Part shown: piece by piece, positions 54,476-62,856 of the stretch
Layout of the letters: every line of letters starts with the position of its first letter
How positions within the stretch are numbered: position 1 is the first letter of the stretch
Source: Desulfuromonadaceae bacterium
GTDB lineage: Bacteria > Desulfobacterota > Desulfuromonadia > Geobacterales > Pseudopelobacteraceae
Assembly: GCA_028683855.1 (NCBI GenBank)
Contig: JAQUHA010000017.1
Location: forward strand, 1-64,000
DNA length: 64,000 nt
Reading direction: 5' to 3'
Translations under genes and position numbers: made by a program
Notes under the pieces: model-generated
Databases searched by the model: none
Told to the model about the DNA's origin: nothing
The model's input: the letters and a program-made list of their open reading frames with translations, nothing else

Positions 54476-55030
54476 ATGTCGGAAATCATCTGTATCGAAT
54501 GCAAAAACGCCGTCTCAGACGAATCCGGTTTTTGCCCCGAATGTGGGTACCCTTTTGAATCCGGCATTCAAGATACTGAAAACATTAAAGTTACTGACAA
54601 ACCTGTTGACAATAATATTAACGGGGAATTTTATAGTCAGGCAGCATTCAATACAGTATCGCCGGATTTATTCCAACAGGCTTTGGACTCAATAAACTTA
54701 AACATAACGAGGTTGCAGAGTTCTATTGAAAATGCAGCGCAAAATTTCGATTCAATTACTTCCAAATTAACAGAAAACAACCAAAAAACTCTTTCTGAAA
54801 TAAATCTGAAACTTGATGAAGTAGTAGCTTTTAAACTTAAGATGGAGACAGAGGCTCAAGCTGTTAGTGGAAAAGATGGATTAAAGGATTTATTGAAGAC
54901 GGCTTTTAACAAAATCCTCAATTCACCAGGCAGTATGTTTGAATATATGTTCTATATGGCTATTATTCAGATTATATTTGTCGTAGTAAATTTATTCCTG
55001 GTTGCTTATATTGTTACCTTAGTAAGATGA
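54476..55030 (+). CDS. Zinc-ribbon, coiled-coil, tail-anchored membrane protein in the export operon
   Basis: 184 residues. The zinc ribbon is at the N-terminus with the same spacing as its neighbour (Cys6, 9, 20, 23). A helical coiled-coil region (about 65-135) follows with NITRLQSSIENAAQNFDSI, then one C-terminal transmembrane helix (about 157-180). The topology predicted is cytoplasmic head and coil with a tail anchor in the inner membrane. It lies 15 bases after the previous gene. With that gene it may form a cytoplasmic platform at the exporter; this is inference. Confidence 0.7.
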   Translation: MSEIICIECKNAVSDESGFCPECGYPFESGIQDTENIKVTDKPVDNNINGEFYSQAAFNTVSPDLFQQALDSINLNITRLQSSIENAAQNFDSITSKLTENNQKTLSEINLKLDEVVAFKLKMETEAQAVSGKDGLKDLLKTAFNKILNSPGSMFEYMFYMAIIQIIFVVVNLFLVAYIVTLVR

Positions 55031-55057
55031 TCTTCAAACAGCTTAACAACTAAACGA

Positions 55058-55084
55058 TGAATCAATTGGGATTTATGCCGATAA
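55058..55084 (+). promoter_or_regulatory. Sigma-28-type promoter before the adaptor gene
   Basis: TGAA, 15 bases, then a perfect GCCGATAA, 45 bases before the adaptor start. It lies in the only long gap (98 bases) of the export operon, so adaptor and TolC could be expressed separately with flagellar genes. Confidence 0.6.
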
Positions 55085-55128
55085 GAAGAACTGCGGCAGA
55101 TATACCAGACAAACTCCGGACCTAATAC

Positions 55129-56583
55129 ATGAATACCAAAACAAAAAACTCTGTTGAAACAGATATAAACTCAACACCTCAAGTTAATTCGCTGACTAAA
55201 GCCAAGACAAAATCACTGGTTAAAGCTCAAAAATATCCCCTCGCCGAAACCTCTGTCAAAGTTTTGTCACACAATGCTCATCTTCGTGAATCGGCTACCT
55301 CCTCACTACCCGCAATTCTGACCGGACTGGCTGTTCTAACTGTTTTCTTTTCCGGCGTTGCTCTATGGATGATATATGTACCTCTCAAAAATGTAGTTAT
55401 GGCTCCCGGCGAAGTTGTATTTAAAAACAAGCGACAACCGGTTCAACATCTTGAGGGGGGGATTGTAAAGTCTATTCTGGTACGTGACGGAGACATGGTT
55501 CAGGAGGGTCAGCCGTTGATAGAACTTGAAAGCAAGCAGATTCTACCTGTTGTAAATATGATTCAGGAGCAGAACCTTGCTGAAATGGCTCAAATGGCAA
55601 GAGTTGAGGCTGAAAGCAAAGACCTGCAGAGCATCCACTTCCCGCAGGCTCTCACGTCGCGTTCAAAAGACTCCTCCATCGGCAGAATTATCCAATCTGA
55701 AGAGCGGCTGTTTTATGCAAGGAGAGATGCCGCACAGCATCAGATTCAGCTTCTTAAACTGCAGATATCCCAACTAAAAGAGTCTTCAAAAGGGAGTCAG
55801 GAACGACTGGCAACCAAAAACCAGGAAATTGCCTATATAAAGGAGCAGCTTGCAGGAAATCAATCTCTTCTAAAAGAGGGTTATGTCACGAAAACCATGG
55901 TGACGGACCAACAGAGACTTCTTCTGGAAAAAACCGGAGAACGGGATCTGCTCGTAGCTTCAATTGCAAGTGAGAAGCAGCGATTGGCAGAACTGGAGCA
56001 GCGCATTTTTGCATTCAAAGCTGACCGAGTTCAAGGGGCAATAACCGAGATGAAGCAGTCCGGACTCAGACGAATAGACCTGGAAGAGCGAATCAGGCCG
56101 ATGCGTGACACACTTGAACGCCAGGTTATACGCGCACCTGTTACAGGGAAGGTTGTAGGACTTAAAGTCACGACAGTCGGTGGAGTTGTAATGGCAAGGG
56201 ACTCTCTGATGGAAATTGCGCCGACCGGCGATAACCTGATTATAGAAGGTAAATTGAAACTTGAAGATATCAGCAAAGTTTCAGTCGGACAGAAAGCCCA
56301 GGCTGTCATTTCCGGATTTGATTCCAGAACCACCCCGATACTTTCTGCTCATGTAACCTATATTTCGGATGACCGGCTTATAGTAAACTCACCTCAGGGG
56401 CAGCAGGCAAATTACATTGCGCATCTGGAACTCGATCAGGAGTCCATCAAATCACTTGGGGATCTGCGCCTCATGCCCGGCATGACGGCTCAGATAACCA
56501 TTGCTACAAAACCTCGTACAACATTCGACTTTATCTTCGTCAAAATGCGCGACAGCTTCACAAAAGCCATACAATCAAAATAA
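55129..56583 (+). CDS. Type I secretion membrane-fusion protein (HlyD family)
   Basis: The periplasmic adaptor joining the ABC exporter to TolC. An N-terminal cytoplasmic tail of about 60 Lys/Thr-rich residues is followed by one span (about 61-84) and the lipoyl half-motif VQHLEGGIVKSILVRDGD (about 106-122). A long alpha-helical hairpin (about 140-310, with LKESSKGSQERLATKNQEIA) is next, then the second lipoyl half and beta-barrel (APVTGKVVGLKV, IAPTGDNLIIEGKL). Its 484 residues are slightly longer than PrtE-type adaptors. It is followed after one base by the TolC gene. Confidence 0.93.
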   Translation: MNTKTKNSVETDINSTPQVNSLTKAKTKSLVKAQKYPLAETSVKVLSHNAHLRESATSSLPAILTGLAVLTVFFSGVALWMIYVPLKNVVMAPGEVVFKNKRQPVQHLEGGIVKSILVRDGDMVQEGQPLIELESKQILPVVNMIQEQNLAEMAQMARVEAESKDLQSIHFPQALTSRSKDSSIGRIIQSEERLFYARRDAAQHQIQLLKLQISQLKESSKGSQERLATKNQEIAYIKEQLAGNQSLLKEGYVTKTMVTDQQRLLLEKTGERDLLVASIASEKQRLAELEQRIFAFKADRVQGAITEMKQSGLRRIDLEERIRPMRDTLERQVIRAPVTGKVVGLKVTTVGGVVMARDSLMEIAPTGDNLIIEGKLKLEDISKVSVGQKAQAVISGFDSRTTPILSAHVTYISDDRLIVNSPQGQQANYIAHLELDQESIKSLGDLRLMPGMTAQITIATKPRTTFDFIFVKMRDSFTKAIQSK

Positions 56584-56584
56584 A

Positions 56585-58567
56585 ATGAAACCGTCTATCT
56601 ATCTCATACTGTTCAGCTTTCTTTCAGCTCTCCTCATATTTATTCTCTCAGTTGATCCTGTTACGGCTGACTCCGTTATACGTATAACCGGTGATAAACC
56701 TACCGACTTGTCAAACATCCCGGGGCAAACCCGGAAAATCATGCACGAGTATTCTCCTCCTCGCGAAAACTCAACTATAAGAATTATTGCTGATAAACCG
56801 ATCGATAACAAGCTTCAGGAGATGGATGTACGACCTGAAACCCCTCTGTCTGCAGAAGAAACAACTGAACAGGAGTTTGCCCGGCGACTTGAGGAGATCA
56901 AAAAGGAGGATGAGCTTAAAAAAGCTGAAATTCTCGAAAAGGAGCGGCTCGCTAAAATCGAGGCAGAGAAGAAAGAGGAGGTTGAGCGACTCGTGCTTCT
57001 TAGGCTTGAGGAGGAGAGAGAGGCTCAAAGAAAAGCTGAAGAGGCGCGCCTGGCTGCAGAAAAGATAGAACAGGCAAGAGTTGCCAATGAGAAAGCTGAG
57101 CTTATGCGACTTGAGAATGAAAAACGTATCCGCGAGGAGGAACGACAGGCAACTGCCAGAAAAGAGCTGCTGGAAAAACTCCGCAAGGAGAGCGACCCTG
57201 AGACAACATCCGTAAACAGATTCGATCCCGGCTTTATTGCTGAAGACACTTCAGACCACACACCGTCAACTCCCACGGCAATATGGGATCTCTATCTTGC
57301 CGCTAAAGCAAATGATCCGGCACTTGGTCGTTCGGAATCAAGAGTAGCCGGAAGCAAGGCAGACTCTGATATACTCTTTTCAGGTTTTCTGCCGCATCTG
57401 ACTTCAAGTGCCGGCGTAAAGCAGATATCTCAGTCGCTATTCGACTACGGATCAACGGATGCGACCTATGATTACACCGCTTTTAATTACAATGTAACAG
57501 CTCAATTAACCCTATTGAATGTACCGGCAATATATTCATTATCAGCCGCAACAGCCGCACTTAATGTCGAAGAAGCCGGAGTTGCGGCTGCACGTCAGGC
57601 TCTGATCGTAAAATTCACCGACTCCTACTTTGCGCTTTTAAAAGCACAGACAGACAGGGAAATTGCTCTTGGTGAAATAAATCGACTGCGACAGGTTCTT
57701 GATCAGTCGGAAGCTTTTCTAAAAGCCGGCACAGGAGATATCATTTCAGTATATGAAGCTCAGTCGCGACTTGACAGCGCTCGCGCAGACCTTACAAAAA
57801 GCGAAAGCAATCTCCGGCTTGCCGAACAGAAACTTTCAAGTCAGGTTGGTAAAACTGTTACCAATATAGTTAACTATCTTCCACTGCTGCCGGAAGGGCC
57901 GTCTCCGGATGATATTGATTGGTGGGTTGCAACAATGGAAAAGGAGCAACCGATAATTAGGCAGGCTCGTGAATCTGTACTTCAGACTTCAGAACAGCGG
58001 AAAGCGGCAAAATCAGAGCACCTCCCTTTTCTCCAGGCATCTGGCGGATATGATGTAAACAGGGGTACAGCTGCGCTCCCAACGGCAGAAGTGCGGCAAT
58101 GGTTCGTCGGGGCAAACCTCACGCTTCCGCTCTATTCAGGAGGGGAAACATCAGCCAAGATTAGAAGGGCAACTGCATCTGAAGAGGAGCGACAGCATAT
58201 ATTTGATGAAACGATGGAACAACAGCGGGAAAATGTGAAGCAGGCTTTCTTCAATCTGCGCTATAACATCAGCCTGATAAAAGCTCTTGACCAGCGCAAA
58301 GCTTCTGCTGAGATACAGTTGGCTGCAGTTAAAAAAGGGAGAAAGATTGGAACCCGAAATGCGATAGATGTGCTTAATGCAGAACAGGGCTACTCATTGG
58401 CGCTGCGCGATTACCGGTATGCTCTCTATGACAACATTATAAGGGTTATTCAACTGAAATCAGCGGCAGGAATTCTTTCTGAAGCTGATATTTCAGCGTT
58501 AGCCGGAATGGAGGCACCAACTCCGGGAGACGGACTGAATTTGATAATTTCGCTGGCATCCAGATAA
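56585..58567 (+). CDS. TolC-family outer-membrane channel with a charged coiled-coil extension
   Basis: 660 residues. A signal peptide (1-28, ending DPVTA) precedes two copies of an IRI-x2-DKP-x-D motif (IRITGDKPTD, IRIIADKPID). A Glu/Lys/Arg-rich coiled coil follows at about 85-190, and then the TolC domain to the end (AIWDLYLAAKANDPALGRSE, YSLSAATAALNVEEAG, GVAAARQALIVKFTDSYFAL). The second half carries the repeated helix-hairpin pattern (GANLTLPLYSGGETSAKIRR). Usual TolC proteins are about 430-480 residues, so roughly 180 N-terminal residues are extra and would lie in the periplasm. The start lacks a clear ribosome binding site and probably depends on coupling to the adaptor gene. Confidence 0.88.
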   Translation: MKPSIYLILFSFLSALLIFILSVDPVTADSVIRITGDKPTDLSNIPGQTRKIMHEYSPPRENSTIRIIADKPIDNKLQEMDVRPETPLSAEETTEQEFARRLEEIKKEDELKKAEILEKERLAKIEAEKKEEVERLVLLRLEEEREAQRKAEEARLAAEKIEQARVANEKAELMRLENEKRIREEERQATARKELLEKLRKESDPETTSVNRFDPGFIAEDTSDHTPSTPTAIWDLYLAAKANDPALGRSESRVAGSKADSDILFSGFLPHLTSSAGVKQISQSLFDYGSTDATYDYTAFNYNVTAQLTLLNVPAIYSLSAATAALNVEEAGVAAARQALIVKFTDSYFALLKAQTDREIALGEINRLRQVLDQSEAFLKAGTGDIISVYEAQSRLDSARADLTKSESNLRLAEQKLSSQVGKTVTNIVNYLPLLPEGPSPDDIDWWVATMEKEQPIIRQARESVLQTSEQRKAAKSEHLPFLQASGGYDVNRGTAALPTAEVRQWFVGANLTLPLYSGGETSAKIRRATASEEERQHIFDETMEQQRENVKQAFFNLRYNISLIKALDQRKASAEIQLAAVKKGRKIGTRNAIDVLNAEQGYSLALRDYRYALYDNIIRVIQLKSAAGILSEADISALAGMEAPTPGDGLNLIISLASR

Positions 58568-58576
58568 ATAAACTAT

Positions 58577-59158
58577 CTATTTAACATTATAGCCAACATT
58601 CCCCCCCGTACAGTTATAATCAACCTCCCTTGTAACCATTTTTGAAATTTTACCCGTAACTACATTTATTTTTCTCGCAAAGAGAACTATTTTATTGTTG
58701 AGATAGCTGTAAGTTCCAACAATTGCCTCCGTCTGATCATATTCATCTTTTTTTATCTCAGAAACATTTCTTGAAAGTACAACAAGACCTTTCTCATTTA
58801 AGTTAAAGAAGTTTGCAAATTCAACCTGTGTTATTTTTTTCCCGCAGACTGAGCTAAGGCTGCTTCGCATCAACTCCCCCATCAGCAAACCTTGAGGAGC
58901 AGGTGTAAATGACTGAATATCCACAAAATCTGTTATAAGAATCGGATGGTTTTTACTGTTATCCTCCAAAGAAGGATTGTCAGAACAGAGTTCGCCGGCA
59001 ATACCATTAAAAAGGTGCTTCAAATCAGTCGATTCAAGAAGCTGATTAAATGTTTTGCCATAACAGGCGGTGTAACGGGGAGACTTATTTTGAGAAGCAC
59101 ATCCGCAAAGCGAAATGGTTATCAATATCGATAGAACATAAACCATAATTTTATTCAT
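58577..59158 (-). CDS. FlgO-like lipoprotein
   Basis: 193 residues with a lipoprotein signal peptide ending SLCGC (lipid-bearing Cys20). The rest resembles the FlgO family: ILITDFVDIQSFTPAPQGLL, LMGELMRSSLSSV, IVGTYSYLNNKIVLFARKIN. FlgO in Vibrio is an outer-membrane protein linked to the flagellum; the domain is also found elsewhere in glycan- or curli-like contexts. It follows the related gene upstream with one base between, and converges with the TolC gene. Confidence 0.7.
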   Translation of the reverse strand: MNKIMVYVLSILITISLCGCASQNKSPRYTACYGKTFNQLLESTDLKHLFNGIAGELCSDNPSLEDNSKNHPILITDFVDIQSFTPAPQGLLMGELMRSSLSSVCGKKITQVEFANFFNLNEKGLVVLSRNVSEIKKDEYDQTEAIVGTYSYLNNKIVLFARKINVVTGKISKMVTREVDYNCTGGNVGYNVK

Positions 59159-59159
59159 A

Positions 59160-59759
59160 TCATTTTATCCCGTCACTGACTATTTTTATCGGTTTGTGGT
59201 TATTTTCTTTAGAGGATAGATCGGGAAGCCAGGATATCGGGATATACGTTTGAGCCGATGAGACTAACAATCCGGTATTTACGTCCATTACTCTGGCATT
59301 TATTGTAATATTCCCTTCAGCTACTGAATAAGTACCTGTCACAACTCCGCTAATTTTATATTCATCTCTCAATTTATTTATGTCCCTGCTAAGAGAAAAC
59401 TCTCCATTTGCGTTTACATCTATACCTTTTGCCAATCTTACTTCGTATATCTGCCACTTGTGAAGCTGCAGACCGTTCATCAGGTTTTCTGCAATCAGGC
59501 GGCCGAGAGGTGTCGTTTCCCCAAGCTTATCAAGGTTTGTGAAACTCGTTACTATGTAAGTACTGGCGGAGGTACTTACAACCGCGTTTTTGTCAAGCTG
59601 ATCCGCCAGATTTTTCATCCTGTCATTAAATTCTCCAACAAACGGGATATTGACCTGATCCTGCAACAACAGCCTGTCAGCCCTGTTATCCAGCGTTGAG
59701 CAAGCAGTCTGAAGACAAGTCATTGACAAAAACAGGATGATTTTTAGAATAGTTCTCAT
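59160..59759 (-). CDS. FlgO-like lipoprotein
   Basis: 199 residues with a signal peptide and probable lipobox Cys20 (LQTAC, with an unusual Gln at -3). FlgO-like features are AVVSTSASTYIVTSFTNLD, TTPLGRLIAENLMNGLQ, ISGVVTGTYSVAEGNITINA and RVMDVNTGLLVSSAQ. Homologous to, but clearly diverged from, the following gene, so the pair arose by an old duplication. GAAGGAG precedes the start. Position next to flagellin and the secretion operon suggests outer-membrane assembly, which is inference. Confidence 0.75.
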   Translation of the reverse strand: MRTILKIILFLSMTCLQTACSTLDNRADRLLLQDQVNIPFVGEFNDRMKNLADQLDKNAVVSTSASTYIVTSFTNLDKLGETTPLGRLIAENLMNGLQLHKWQIYEVRLAKGIDVNANGEFSLSRDINKLRDEYKISGVVTGTYSVAEGNITINARVMDVNTGLLVSSAQTYIPISWLPDLSSKENNHKPIKIVSDGIK

Positions 59760-59879
59760 TTTGAAACTCCTTCACCTCAAATCCGATACGGCTCCGCCCC
59801 GAAATAAATAATGTACGTTTATTGGAAGTTGGCGTGGCATATTATCGTTAATTTATGTAAAGTGCAACAGACCCTGCAC

Positions 59880-59907
59880 TAAATATATTTATAGATTTAA
59901 CCGATAA
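59880..59907 (+). promoter_or_regulatory. Sigma-28-type promoter of the TPR gene
   Basis: TAAA, 16 bases, then ACCGATAA (7 of 8 of the -10 consensus), 30 bases before the TPR-gene start. Spacing is one base longer than the standard 15. Confidence 0.55.
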
Positions 59908-59937
59908 GAGACCAAGATAGCCTGCAGGAGGTATACC

Positions 59938-61161
59938 ATGGCAGACCTGTTAACATCCACAGAAAGTGATATTTTCAGCATTATGGCGCAGGACAGCTCT
60001 GCCCAGAGGAAACAGATTGCACAATATGCGATTATGCAGGCGGCTACATACCTACAAAACAGTCAAAATGATGACGCCATAAAGGCTTTTAAAAAAGCTG
60101 TGGCAATAGATGCACAAAACGCAACGGCTTACGACTATCTTGGCAAAATCTACCTCTCACAGGGGAAAAATTCCGAGGCAATAAAAGCGTATCAGCAACT
60201 CGTAAGAATACAATCGAACCAGACGCTTGTTGATACTTCAGAGAGCGCTCCTACAGCAGTGGATGCACATATCAGCCTGGCAAATGCGTATCTTCAGGAC
60301 AAACAGTATGCCGCGTCTGAAAAAGAGTTCAAAATTGCCTCCAAAATGAGCCCTAATGACCCGCTGCCCGATTATTCACTTGGACTCCAATATTCTAACA
60401 CAGGGCGATTAGCCGAAGCAGAGGCACAGTTTTTAAAATCTCAGAAGATCGCTCCAAAAGATGGTAATGTGTATTATGCACTCGGCATGGTTTACAATAA
60501 ACAGGGTAGGTATGAAGAGGCTGCTACTGCTCTTGAAAAAGCACTGACGATTAAAAAAGATTTTTCGGCGGCAAATTATGAGCTTGGCGTAGCCTATGAC
60601 GCTCTTGGCAAATCGGAAGAAGCCCAAAAGCAACTCTCCATCCTCAAAAACAAGTCTGCGGCACAGACCACAGACCTTATGTTTATCCTGAATAAACCGG
60701 CTATAAACTCCATGAATACGAAGAAAAGCGGCGGATTTATTGATCTGCTTGGGCCGGGAACCCCTCTCTGGATGCTCGACCCTTCACTGCTCTCCGCACC
60801 TGAGAGCAGCAAGACGTTCTCTGTCTCTTTCTCTTTCAGCACATCAATGGATCTGGCATCGGTAATAAACACCCAAAACTGGTCTATCTCTCGGGCAAAC
60901 AGCACTGATGGTGGTTTCTACAACAATACAATGCCTCTATCATCAAAAGAGGCTGCGCTTCCAAACCACCCTGAAGCAGTTTTCTATAACTCACTTACCG
61001 GAGAAGCCACGATCAAATTCTCATTGAGACAAAATAAGGACGGCGATGCCACCATCGACCCTTCGCATATTGTCTTCAAATTCAGCGGCAAAGATTCCTT
61101 AGGAAGGGCTATGGATGTTAACGCAAATGAGATCGATGGATACTCGATCGCAGCGTTTTAA
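59938..61161 (+). CDS. TPR-repeat protein with a C-terminal beta domain
   Basis: 407 residues. About five tetratricopeptide repeats fill residues 30-240 (YLQNSQNDDAIKAFKKAVAI, YYALGMVYNKQGRYEEAATA). They are followed by a Ser/Thr/Asn-rich domain without cysteines (LGPGTPLWMLDPSLLS, FSVSFSFSTSMDLASVINTQ) that ends in GYSIAAF. There is no signal peptide or membrane segment. The strong ribosome binding site is AGGAGG at 59927-59932. The sigma-28-type promoter and flagellin downstream suggest a late flagellar or co-regulated role; export by a signal-peptide-independent route is possible but not shown. Confidence 0.7.
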   Translation: MADLLTSTESDIFSIMAQDSSAQRKQIAQYAIMQAATYLQNSQNDDAIKAFKKAVAIDAQNATAYDYLGKIYLSQGKNSEAIKAYQQLVRIQSNQTLVDTSESAPTAVDAHISLANAYLQDKQYAASEKEFKIASKMSPNDPLPDYSLGLQYSNTGRLAEAEAQFLKSQKIAPKDGNVYYALGMVYNKQGRYEEAATALEKALTIKKDFSAANYELGVAYDALGKSEEAQKQLSILKNKSAAQTTDLMFILNKPAINSMNTKKSGGFIDLLGPGTPLWMLDPSLLSAPESSKTFSVSFSFSTSMDLASVINTQNWSISRANSTDGGFYNNTMPLSSKEAALPNHPEAVFYNSLTGEATIKFSLRQNKDGDATIDPSHIVFKFSGKDSLGRAMDVNANEIDGYSIAAF

Positions 61162-61216
61162 TTGATATGCATTCAGTCAGTAAATGGAAAAAAATCAAAA
61201 TGCCTGCATTTTTTAC

Positions 61217-61243
61217 TAAAGTGTTTTCAGTAATAGTCGATAG
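61217..61243 (+). promoter_or_regulatory. Sigma-28-type promoter of the flagellin gene
   Basis: TAAA, exactly 15 bases, then GTCGATAG (6 of 8 of GCCGATAA), 64 bases before the flagellin start. The position and spacing are those expected for a class III flagellar promoter. Confidence 0.7.
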
Positions 61244-61307
61244 GTAAGTTAAGCGCAGAACGCGCAACCGAATAATTTCGGTAAAAACCCAGAAAAGGAG
61301 AACCGTC

Positions 61308-62126
61308 ATGGCAATCTCAGATATCTCATTAACCACAGGCATGAGGAACAACCTTCTTGCTCTCCAGAAAACCTCAACACAGTTAACAACAACCCAGGAC
61401 AGGTTGAGTACCGGTAAGAAAGTAAACTCGGCTCTTGACAATCCTACAAACTTTTTTGCAGCTCAATCGCATATGTCACGTGCCAGCGATCTTAATGATC
61501 GAAAAGATGGCATGAGCGAAGCGATTCAGACAGTTAAAGCTGCTGATGCTGGCATCTCGGCAATCACGTCACTGATCAACTCCGCAAAAGGTCTTGCGAG
61601 TGCTGCTGCAGGAACTACTGATACAGCTACTCAGCTCTCCTACTATACTCAGTACACAGAAATTCAGGGGCAGATCGACAAGTTAGCTCTTGATTCAGGT
61701 TATCGTGGCACTAATCTTCTTGATTCAGCTACTTTGACAGTTCAGTTTAGTGAAATCACAGATGTAGCAAAACTTGATATTGTTGGCATTGCCGGAGATA
61801 ATGCTTCGTTAGGATTAACAGCTACTTCTTGGGATACTGGCGATGCAACTGCTGCATCAAAAGACCTTCTATCTATGGAATCGGCTCTTACGACTTTGAG
61901 AACCACTTCTACAACACTGGCAAGTAACCTCTCAGTTGTTACTGCTCGTCAGGACTTCACAAACAATCTGATTTCAACCCTTCAGACTGGTGCCGACAAC
62001 CTTACCTTGGCTGATATGAACCAAGAAGGTGCCAATATGCTGATGCTTCAGACTCGTCAGTCTCTGGGCACTACTGCTCTCAGCCTCTCTTCACAGGCAG
62101 CACAGTCAGTTCTTAGACTCTTCTAG
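61308..62126 (+). CDS. Flagellin
   Basis: Subunit of the flagellar filament, exported through the flagellar type III apparatus. It has the N-terminal D0/D1 region (TGMRNNLLALQKTSTQLTTT, RLSTGKKVNSALDNPTNFFA) and the C-terminal D0/D1 region (NQEGANMLMLQTRQSLGTTA, LSLSSQAAQSVLRLF). Only a short variable middle separates them, so at 272 residues it is a compact flagellin like the Caulobacter type. GGAG precedes the start. A hairpin after the gene separates it from the next. Confidence 0.95.
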   Translation: MAISDISLTTGMRNNLLALQKTSTQLTTTQDRLSTGKKVNSALDNPTNFFAAQSHMSRASDLNDRKDGMSEAIQTVKAADAGISAITSLINSAKGLASAAAGTTDTATQLSYYTQYTEIQGQIDKLALDSGYRGTNLLDSATLTVQFSEITDVAKLDIVGIAGDNASLGLTATSWDTGDATAASKDLLSMESALTTLRTTSTTLASNLSVVTARQDFTNNLISTLQTGADNLTLADMNQEGANMLMLQTRQSLGTTALSLSSQAAQSVLRLF

Positions 62127-62166
62127 TCATAAGTTAACTGAGTACGTCGAAGCATTAAACCTGAGC

Positions 62167-62189
62167 GGGGAGAGGGCAACCTCTTCCCG
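62167..62189 (+). terminator. Hairpin after flagellin, attenuator or terminator
   Basis: GGGGAGAGG pairs with CCTCTTCCC (one G-U) around the loop GCAA, followed by only a short T stretch (GTTTGC). It probably lowers read-through from the highly expressed flagellin gene into the downstream genes rather than stopping it. Confidence 0.5.
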
Positions 62190-62221
62190 TTTGCTCATTT
62201 AAGCATGAGGAGGTGTAGATC

Positions 62222-62854
62222 ATGAGAGTCGAAGGGAACGACCAACGACTGGCTGCGGCAACGGCTATACAAATGCAACAGACCGGCGTTCAGCAGATGC
62301 TGTCACCAAAAACTCTTCAGAACAGGGAGGCTCAGACTGCCGGAAAAGAGAACTCCGTACAGTCGATTGCCGGTGATAAAGTCTCGATCAAGGTTGAAAT
62401 TTCAAAAAACACCGCTGAGACCTTGCAGAAAATGGGAAATATTTCCGATTTTCTTAATTCGGTAGCAACAAATCTTCGCCAGACCAACGAGGGGCTGAAA
62501 TCTGCGTCTGCAGTCGTTACTGACATGAAATCCTCTCTGGATCAGATTATAAAAAATTATCCCCCCTACTCCATTGAAAGCAAAGAGCGAATTGCTCAGC
62601 TAATGAGTTACTCCTCTCTGAAACAGCAGATCATAAGCATGATGGTTCCGGCACCACCTACACCCATCTATGACTCCGTAAAACATCTTTGGGATGATCT
62701 TTTCAGCGGAGCTGGCAATACCATACAAGCGCCTACGCTCCCGCTTGATGCTCCGGACTCACACGTTAATGCGGCTGCCAACCAACTGAATGTCATCTCC
62801 AGCCAGATCGGATTACTGCAGGAGTCAGTAAGCAGTTCTGCAATGACATCCTGA
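62222..62854 (+). CDS. Uncharacterised flagellin-linked protein
   Basis: 210 residues, no signal peptide or membrane span. It is rich in Gln, Ser and Asn, with amphipathic helices (NISDFLNSVATNLRQTNEGL, SLDQIIKNYPPYSIESKERI) and a C-terminal helix VISSQIGLLQESVSSS. This helix-rich, unstructured-ended look is common among flagellar export substrates and FlaG-like proteins, but I do not recognise a family. The ribosome binding site GGAGGTG is strong. It precedes flbT by two bases, so it belongs to the flbT-flaF unit. Confidence 0.6.
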   Translation: MRVEGNDQRLAAATAIQMQQTGVQQMLSPKTLQNREAQTAGKENSVQSIAGDKVSIKVEISKNTAETLQKMGNISDFLNSVATNLRQTNEGLKSASAVVTDMKSSLDQIIKNYPPYSIESKERIAQLMSYSSLKQQIISMMVPAPPTPIYDSVKHLWDDLFSGAGNTIQAPTLPLDAPDSHVNAAANQLNVISSQIGLLQESVSSSAMTS

Positions 62855-62856
62855 GT

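Noticed and set aside
59840-59860. Possible sigma-28 site for the FlgO-like genes (minus strand AACGATAA)
   Set aside because: No TAAA-like element lies at the required distance.
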